A stretch of 5,639 nucleotides of DNA from positions 1 to 5,639 of the forward strand of contig CAITLX010000273.1 in NCBI GenBank assembly GCA_903893335.1, in the 5' to 3' direction. Source of the stretch: an uncultured delta proteobacterium. GTDB taxonomy: Bacteria > Myxococcota_A > Polyangia > Polyangiales > Polyangiaceae. The notes beneath the pieces are model-generated. The model searched no databases. It was not told the DNA's origin and saw only the letters and a list, made by a program, of their open reading frames with translations. This document shows, piece by piece, positions 1 through 5,639 of this stretch; position 1 is the first letter of the stretch, and each line of letters begins with the position of its first letter. The position numbers and the translations under genes were made by a program.

Positions 1-1344
1 CGACGCCGCCGGCGCGCTCGCCAGCGCGACCGCGAGCGACAGCGCGAGCACGAGCGTCTCGGCGCGAGCGCGGGCGGCGACCGCGTCGAGCGCCGGGGCG
101 CCGAGCGCCCACCACGCGAGCGACGCGGCGACGACCAGCAGACCCGCGCCCACCCACGCCTTCGCGCCCTTCGCCCGCGCGGGGGGCGCGTAGTCGGCCT
201 CGCACCGTCGGCAGACCTCGGCCGAGCCGAGCGTGTGCTTCGTACAAAGCGCACCGCCGCAGCGGGGGCACGCCTCGCCGAAGCCGGCCGCGTCGCACAC
301 CACGCACTGGAGCGTCGACTCGGCGACGAACTCCGGGGCCTCGACGACGTGGCACGGCCGCACGAACGACTCCTCGAGGACCTCCTCGTCGGCCGCCGTC
401 GCCTCGGGCTCGGGCGGAGCGCCCGACACCTGACGCCGCGCCTCCTCCGCCGTGCGACGCAGGAACGACCAGCGCCCACGCAGCGACGAGGCCGTGATGC
501 CGAGGTAGACCGCGGCGCCGTCGCTGGCGAGCTCCGCGAGCCGCCCGGGCACCGGCTCGGGCTCCTCGAGGAGCGGGGTCGAGAGGCGGTCGGCGAGGGC
601 GAGCACGGCCGCCATCGCGGGCACCTGCCCCTCGAGCGCGAACGCCTGCCCGAGGTCGTGGTGGCAAGCGACGATCCGCGGGATCGGCTCGGGGATGCGC
701 CAGACGCCGAGCACGTGGGCGCCGAGCTGCGCGTGGTCGAACCCGAACGCGCCGCGCTCGCGCTCGTCGAGCGGCGCTCCGGTCGAGAAGTGCTCGAGGA
801 CCATGCCGTCGTAGCCCGGCTCGTCGGCCTCGAGCATCGTCAGCACGCCGATGTCGTGCAGCAGCCCCGCCGTGTAGAGCTCGTCGCTCGGCAGGCCGAG
901 CCGCACCGCGAAGCTGCGCGCGATCGCCGCGACGACCGCGCCGTGCTCGAGCAGCTCGAGCGCCGCGGGCGATGCCTGGTCGAAGCGGTCCATCAGCGCG
1001 GCGCACCCGGCCGCGGCCTTCACGCGCTTGGGCCCGAGCAGCGTGACCGCGTGGCGCACCGATTTGCAGGGCAGCCGCACGCCGGACCCGGCGGCGTTGG
1101 CGACGCGCAGCACGCGCGCGGCCAGCGCCGAGTCGGCCTCGACCGCGGCCACGAGCTCCGCGCCGCCGGTCGGAGCCGCGTCGTCGACCTCGAGCACCCG
1201 CAGCACCCCGGGGGCGAACGCCCTCGCGCCGTGCACCTTCGCGGTGACCGACTCGACGCTCGCGGCCGCGCGGGCGCGCTCCTCGCGGAGCTCCTCCTCG
1301 CTGCGACCGAAGAACTCGGACTCGAAGTTTGCTTGCATGGCCAT
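1..1344 (-). CDS. HDOD-domain signalling protein with C-terminal zinc cluster and membrane segments (3' end outside window)
   Basis: The frame is open from ATG at 1344 to the window edge (448 codons), so the C-terminus is missing. Residues about 35-255 read as an HDOD domain, an HD-superfamily module used in bacterial signal transduction: H134, 'GLLHDIG' (H163-D164), 'FDHAQLGAHVLGVWRIP' (H204), the 'HHD' at 228-230 and D252. A short acidic linker follows (about 305-328). Residues 347-381 then hold eight possible zinc ligands, C347, C350, C359, C362, C367, H370, C378 and C381, in a B-box/AN1/FYVE-like cross-brace spacing. Residues about 396-415 and 430-447 are hydrophobic, so the protein is probably membrane-anchored with the HDOD part in the cytoplasm. 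ATG 1344 is preferred over in-frame ATG 1338 because a weak GGTGG lies 4 bases before it. HDOD proteins are generally regulators; the partner or ligand cannot be deduced here. HDOD assignment is firm, the zinc fold is inferred from spacing only. Confidence 0.85.
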   Translation of the reverse strand, partial: MAMQANFESEFFGRSEEELREERARAAASVESVTAKVHGARAFAPGVLRVLEVDDAAPTGGAELVAAVEADSALAARVLRVANAAGSGVRLPCKSVRHAVTLLGPKRVKAAAGCAALMDRFDQASPAALELLEHGAVVAAIARSFAVRLGLPSDELYTAGLLHDIGVLTMLEADEPGYDGMVLEHFSTGAPLDERERGAFGFDHAQLGAHVLGVWRIPEPIPRIVACHHDLGQAFALEGQVPAMAAVLALADRLSTPLLEEPEPVPGRLAELASDGAAVYLGITASSLRGRWSFLRRTAEEARRQVSGAPPEPEATAADEEVLEESFVRPCHVVEAPEFVAESTLQCVVCDAAGFGEACPRCGGALCTKHTLGSAEVCRRCEADYAPPARAKGAKAWVGAGLLVVAASLAWWALGAPALDAVAARARAETLVLALSLAVALASAPAAS

Positions 1345-1403
1345 GGCGCCACCGCTGAACGGCGGTTCGCGGCGACGCTTGAGCCGCCGGGGCTCGGAGG
1401 GGC

Positions 1404-2063
1404 TCAGCCGCCGAACAGCCAGGTGCCGACGGCGACGGCTCGCCACGGGATGGCGTTCTCGTCCTCGGTCGTGCCCGTGCACGTGCGCACGCCGTCGGAC
1501 GTCTCGCACTTCTGCTTCGAGGCCTGCACGTACGCGAGCAGCTGCCCGCCGACGCGCACGCTCGGGAGCACGATCCACTCGACGCCGAGCGCGACCGGCC
1601 ACGCGGTGCCCGTGACCTCGACCTTGTAGTCGTGCTGCGCGTTCGAGGCCGTCGCCTGGATGGACGAGAACCCGACGCCAGCCTGGAGGTAGGCGTCGAC
1701 CGGACCATCGCCGAACCAGTACCAGCGCAGGTGCGGCGCGAGCAGCACGCCGCTGAAGGTCACCTCGCTCGCGGGGTTGTCGAGCTTGCCCTTCCACGCG
1801 TCGCGCACGTGGTAGCCCCACAGCGCGAGGTCGCCGCCGACCGAGAAGTGCGGCGCGAAGCGCCAGCCGCCGCCGACGCCGAGCGTGAAGCCGCCGTCGA
1901 CGGGGCAGTCGGCGATCGGCTTCTTGTCGTCACACAGCGCGCTGCCGGGCCCGAGCGCGAGGAACAGCTCGCCGGGGCGGCGCGCGGGCTCAGGCTCGGC
2001 GGCGCGCGCGCCCGCCGCGTGCGCGACGATCGCGAGGGCGATCGAGGCAGCCGCGACGCGCAT
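1404..2063 (-). CDS. Exported protein, probable outer-membrane beta-barrel (porin-like family)
   Basis: The product has 219 residues. The N-terminus is a clear signal peptide: Arg2, a hydrophobic Ala/Ile/Val core to about residue 17, and an A-R-A cleavage site after residue 21, leaving about 198 mature residues. The mature part is rich in Gly and aromatic residues with alternating hydrophobic strands (for example about 31-38, 58-84, 101-117, 122-136, 146-181 and 206-217). This is typical of a small, roughly eight-stranded outer-membrane barrel. Two Cys pairs (C44/C53 and C186/C195) sit in polar, loop-like stretches and could form disulfides. The ATG at 2063 is chosen because it gives the signal peptide, although the same frame stays open far upstream inside the reductase gene; GTG 2066 is an immediate alternative. 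It lies 8 bp after the reductase stop and is probably co-transcribed with it. No specific function or transported substrate is recognised. The C-terminus is Phe-Gly-Gly, not the usual terminal aromatic residue. Confidence 0.8.
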   Translation of the reverse strand: MRVAAASIALAIVAHAAGARAAEPEPARRPGELFLALGPGSALCDDKKPIADCPVDGGFTLGVGGGWRFAPHFSVGGDLALWGYHVRDAWKGKLDNPASEVTFSGVLLAPHLRWYWFGDGPVDAYLQAGVGFSSIQATASNAQHDYKVEVTGTAWPVALGVEWIVLPSVRVGGQLLAYVQASKQKCETSDGVRTCTGTTEDENAIPWRAVAVGTWLFGG

Positions 2064-2071
2064 CACGCGGC

Positions 2072-3733
2072 CTACACTACGCCGGGGGACGCCCCGGCAG
2101 CCACCGTCGCGAGGCTCGCCGCTCCGACGCGCGCGACGTAGTCGCGGAACGACTCCCCCTCGGCGCGATCGTCGAGGTAGCGCGCGGCGATCGCGGCCAC
2201 GACCTGCGGCGCCTCTTGCTCGGGGAAGCGCCCGGCGATGCGCGCGCCGACGCGCGCGTCCTCTCCGCAGCCGCCGCCGAGGCGCAGGCTGTAGTGGGCC
2301 CGCTCGACGCCGTCCTTGCCCGTGACCATGAGCCCCGTCATGCCGATGTCCGCGACGTGGTGCTGGCCGCACGAGTTGGGGCAGCCCGAGATCTTGATCT
2401 CGAACCGGCCGAGGCGCGACACGACGTCGTCGGCCTCCTGCCGCGTCGGCGCGAGGTGCGCGCGGATGCGCTCGGAGACGCCCATGCTCTTGGTGATGGC
2501 GATCGAGCAGTAGTCGGCGCCCGGGCACGACACGACGTCGGTCACGTGCAGCGCGTCGGCCTCGCCGAGCCCGATGGCGACCAGCTCGCGGTAGAGCGCG
2601 AGCAGGCGCATCGACGGCACCCAGCGCAGCAGCAGGTTCTGCTGGTTGGTCGCGCGCACCGCGCCGTTGGCGTACCCGCGCGAGATGCGCGCGATCTCGC
2701 GCAGCTGCTCGCTCGACGCGTCGCCGAGCGGCAGCTTGATCGTCGCGACGTGGTAGCCCGGCTGCGACTGCGGCCGCGTGTTGGTGCGCTTCCACCGCGC
2801 GAACGAGCCGTCTCCGAGCGGGTCGCCCGGCTCGGGAGGCGGCGGCGGCGGCTCGCTCGAGCCGGCGGCGAGGGCGTCGAAGCTCGTGCGCAGCGCCTCG
2901 CCCTCTTCGGCGAGCACCCGCTCCAGCTCGGCGTCGAAGCGGCGCAGCAGCTCGGCCTCGCCGACGGCGCGCAGCAGGAACTTGAGGCGGTTCTTCTTGC
3001 GGTTCTTGCGCTCGCCGTCGCGGTGGTAGACGCGCACCACGGCCTCGCAGAGCGCGAGCACGTCGCGCTCGGGCACGAACGCCCGCCAGAGGTGCGCGAC
3101 CTCGGGGGTCGAGCCGAGCCCACCCGCGACGTAGGCGGTGAACCCGCGCCCCTCGGGCGTCACGCGCGCGAAGAGCCCGACGTCGTTGATCATCACCTGC
3201 GCCTCGTCGGCGGCGCTGCCCGAGAAGGCGACCTTGAACTTTCGCGGCAGCTTGCGGTTGAGCGGGTGAAACAGGAAGTGCTCGGTGACGGCGTGCGCGT
3301 GCGGCGTGGTGTCGAACGCCTCGTCGGCGAGCACGCCGCCGTACGGCGACGCGGTGACGTTGCGCACGGTGTCGGCGCAGGCCCCGACGGTCGTGACGCC
3401 GGCGCGCGCGAGCGCGGTCATCAGCTCGGCCGACTCCTCGAGCTCGACGTGGTGGATCTGGACGTCCTGGCGGACGGTCACGTGCGCGAGCCCCTTGCCC
3501 CAGCGCGCGGTCACCTCGGCGATGGCGTCGAGCTGCTCGGCGCTCATGAGCCCGCCGGGCACCTTGATGCGCTGCATGTGCTTGACGTGCGGCAGCTGCG
3601 CGTAGAGCCCCATCGCGAGGCGCAGGGGGCGAAACTGCTCTGCGGTCACCTCGCCGGCCCGGTAGCGCCGGACGTTGTCGGCGTGGGCTGCGATGGTTTC
3701 GTCGTGCAAGCGGGCGCGGTCGGCGTGCGACAA
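2072..3733 (-). CDS. Nitrite/sulfite reductase, siroheme [4Fe-4S] hemoprotein (NirA/CysI-like)
   Basis: This 553-residue cytoplasmic enzyme carries out six-electron reduction of sulfite to sulfide or nitrite to ammonium, using siroheme coupled to a [4Fe-4S] cluster. The family's duplicated plan is visible: a ferredoxin-like half-domain at about 40-110, a siroheme/cluster domain at about 115-275, a linker with six prolines (295-300), then the second copies at about 315-385 and 395-540. The cluster ligands are C403-x5-C409 and C451-x3-C455. Anion- and siroheme-binding basic residues are present: R88 in 'TVRQD', R124 in 'VRNVTASP', and K165/K167 in 'LPRKFK'. There is no fused flavoprotein, so electrons probably come from ferredoxin or a separate partner. 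Overall resemblance, from memory, is closest to single-chain CysI-type sulfite reductases, so sulfite is slightly favoured; the sequence does not settle the substrate. The start is TTG, supported by AGGAGGA just upstream; the first ATG in frame is codon 41. It is the first gene of a likely three-gene unit. Confidence 0.93.
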   Translation of the reverse strand: MSHADRARLHDETIAAHADNVRRYRAGEVTAEQFRPLRLAMGLYAQLPHVKHMQRIKVPGGLMSAEQLDAIAEVTARWGKGLAHVTVRQDVQIHHVELEESAELMTALARAGVTTVGACADTVRNVTASPYGGVLADEAFDTTPHAHAVTEHFLFHPLNRKLPRKFKVAFSGSAADEAQVMINDVGLFARVTPEGRGFTAYVAGGLGSTPEVAHLWRAFVPERDVLALCEAVVRVYHRDGERKNRKKNRLKFLLRAVGEAELLRRFDAELERVLAEEGEALRTSFDALAAGSSEPPPPPPEPGDPLGDGSFARWKRTNTRPQSQPGYHVATIKLPLGDASSEQLREIARISRGYANGAVRATNQQNLLLRWVPSMRLLALYRELVAIGLGEADALHVTDVVSCPGADYCSIAITKSMGVSERIRAHLAPTRQEADDVVSRLGRFEIKISGCPNSCGQHHVADIGMTGLMVTGKDGVERAHYSLRLGGGCGEDARVGARIAGRFPEQEAPQVVAAIAARYLDDRAEGESFRDYVARVGAASLATVAAGASPGVV

Positions 3734-3736
3734 GGG

Positions 3737-3743
3737 TCCTCCT
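3737..3743 (-). promoter_or_regulatory. Shine-Dalgarno sequence fixing the TTG start of the reductase
   Basis: On the minus strand this reads AGGAGGA, with its AGGAGG core 4 bases before TTG at 3733. It is the strongest ribosome-binding site in the window and decides the reductase start, since no ATG or GTG is available in frame near it. Confidence 0.8.
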
Positions 3744-3759
3744 GGGAGATGCCTCGAAC

Positions 3760-3787
3760 GTTATTGACCCAATTTCCGACGCGTCAA
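3760..3787 (-). promoter_or_regulatory. Candidate sigma70-type promoter for the reductase operon
   Basis: On the minus strand, TTGACG (3787-3782, five of six matches to TTGACA) is followed after 16 bases by AATAAC (3765-3760, four of six matches to TATAAT). Transcription would begin near 3753, about 10 bases before the AGGAGGA. It lies in the only A/T-rich stretch of the window. On the plus strand TTGACC (3764-3769) and AACAAT (3791-3796) are the best proS candidates, but their 21-base spacing is too long for a normal promoter. Confidence 0.4.
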
Positions 3788-3795
3788 GTCAACAA
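3761..3795. repeat. Inverted and tandem TTGAC/GTCAA elements in the divergent promoter region
   Basis: TTATTGAC (3761-3768) and GTCAACAA (3788-3795) form an inverted repeat matching at 7 of 8 positions, with 19 bases between. A further GTCAA at 3783-3787 is directly in tandem with the second arm. Two smaller palindromes lie inside: ATTG-ACC-CAAT (3763-3773) and GACGCGTC (3778-3785). The elements overlap the proposed -35 and -10 of the reductase, which suits an operator, but no regulator can be named and chance repetition is possible. Confidence 0.35.
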
Positions 3796-3825
3796 TCGAC
3801 CGGCCGGCATGGGGTCGCGTCCCCC

Positions 3826-3830
3826 GGAGG
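3826..3830 (+). promoter_or_regulatory. Shine-Dalgarno-like GGAGG before proS GTG
   Basis: GGAGG ends 3 bases before GTG at 3834. The spacing is short but close to that of the reductase on the other strand (GGAGG then 4 bases). It is 24 bases before the alternative ATG at 3855, too far to serve it, so it argues for the GTG start. Confidence 0.5.
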
Positions 3831-3833
3831 CCC

Positions 3834-5585
<1,752 letters not shown>

Positions 5586-5596
5586 GCCTACGGGGA

Positions 5597-5627
5597 GGCG
5601 GCTCGCGCGCTCAGAGCGCGAGCTGCC
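5597..5627 (+). terminator. GC-rich stem-loop after proS, possible terminator
   Basis: A 12-bp stem (one G-T pair, the rest Watson-Crick) with a 7-base loop begins 12 bases after the proS stop at 5585. Its arms are 5597-5608 and 5616-5627. It lacks a following T-run, so it is not a textbook intrinsic terminator; it could slow polymerase, protect the mRNA 3' end, or work from either strand. Confidence 0.45.
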
Positions 5628-5639
5628 ACGCTCGGCCGA

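Noticed and set aside
1351..1395. Short stem-loops between the barrel gene and the HDOD gene as a terminator
   Set aside because: The stems (1351-1355 with 1362-1366, and 1381-1385 with 1391-1395) are only 5 bp and have no T-run on the minus strand, so there is no good reason to split the transcription unit here.
235..1629. 464-codon open frame on the plus strand
   Set aside because: It lies antisense to the HDOD gene and the end of the barrel gene. Its product is rich in Arg, His, Gly and Glu with no recognisable domain, as expected for a shadow frame in GC-rich DNA, while the minus strand gives clear families.
2064..2795. Upstream extension of the barrel protein's reading frame into the reductase gene
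   Set aside because: The extra 244 codons give an Arg/Ala-rich string in a shifted frame of the reductase, and the signal peptide begins precisely at the ATG at 2063.
2542..3123. 193-codon minus-strand frame within the reductase
   Set aside because: It is an out-of-frame Arg/Ser/Cys-rich shadow of the reductase coding sequence with no initiation signal.
3734..3833. T-box or other riboswitch leader ahead of proS
   Set aside because: The gap is only 100 bp and shared with a divergent gene, with no room for a T-box and no matching conserved core.

Overview
This is a very GC-rich window in which almost all codon third positions are G or C. It carries three genes on the minus strand and one on the plus strand, with no tRNA, rRNA, CRISPR array or insertion sequence. 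The base composition, the small Ala/Arg-rich secreted beta-barrel protein, and the HDOD protein with an appended zinc-binding module and membrane segment would fit a Myxococcota-type (delta-proteobacterial) chromosome. That placement is inferred from style, not from a marker gene.

Layout: bases 1-1344 (minus) hold the first 448 codons of an HDOD-domain signalling protein whose 3' end lies off the left edge. Bases 1404-2063 (minus) encode a 219-residue exported protein, probably an outer-membrane beta-barrel. Bases 2072-3733 (minus) encode a 553-residue siroheme/[4Fe-4S] nitrite/sulfite reductase that starts with TTG behind a near-perfect Shine-Dalgarno sequence. Bases 3734-3833 are a divergent control region, the only A/T-rich patch in the window. 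It has a plausible sigma70-type promoter for the reductase and repeated TTGAC/GTCAA elements. Bases 3834-5585 (plus) encode a complete bacterial-type prolyl-tRNA synthetase with its editing domain. Twelve bases after its stop is a 12-bp GC-rich hairpin that may end transcription.

How the genes relate: reductase and barrel gene are only 8 bp apart, and the HDOD gene follows 59 bp later on the same strand with no clear terminator between, so the three are probably one transcription unit. The reductase is a core assimilation enzyme (sulfite to sulfide, or nitrite to ammonium) and proS is housekeeping. No functional link between these and the barrel or HDOD protein can be read from the sequence; they may simply be neighbours.

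Most of the window is ordinary. Points worth a second look are the HDOD/zinc-cluster/membrane architecture, the Thr at a substrate-tuning position of the reductase, the repeats in the divergent promoter, and conflicting evidence for the proS start codon.
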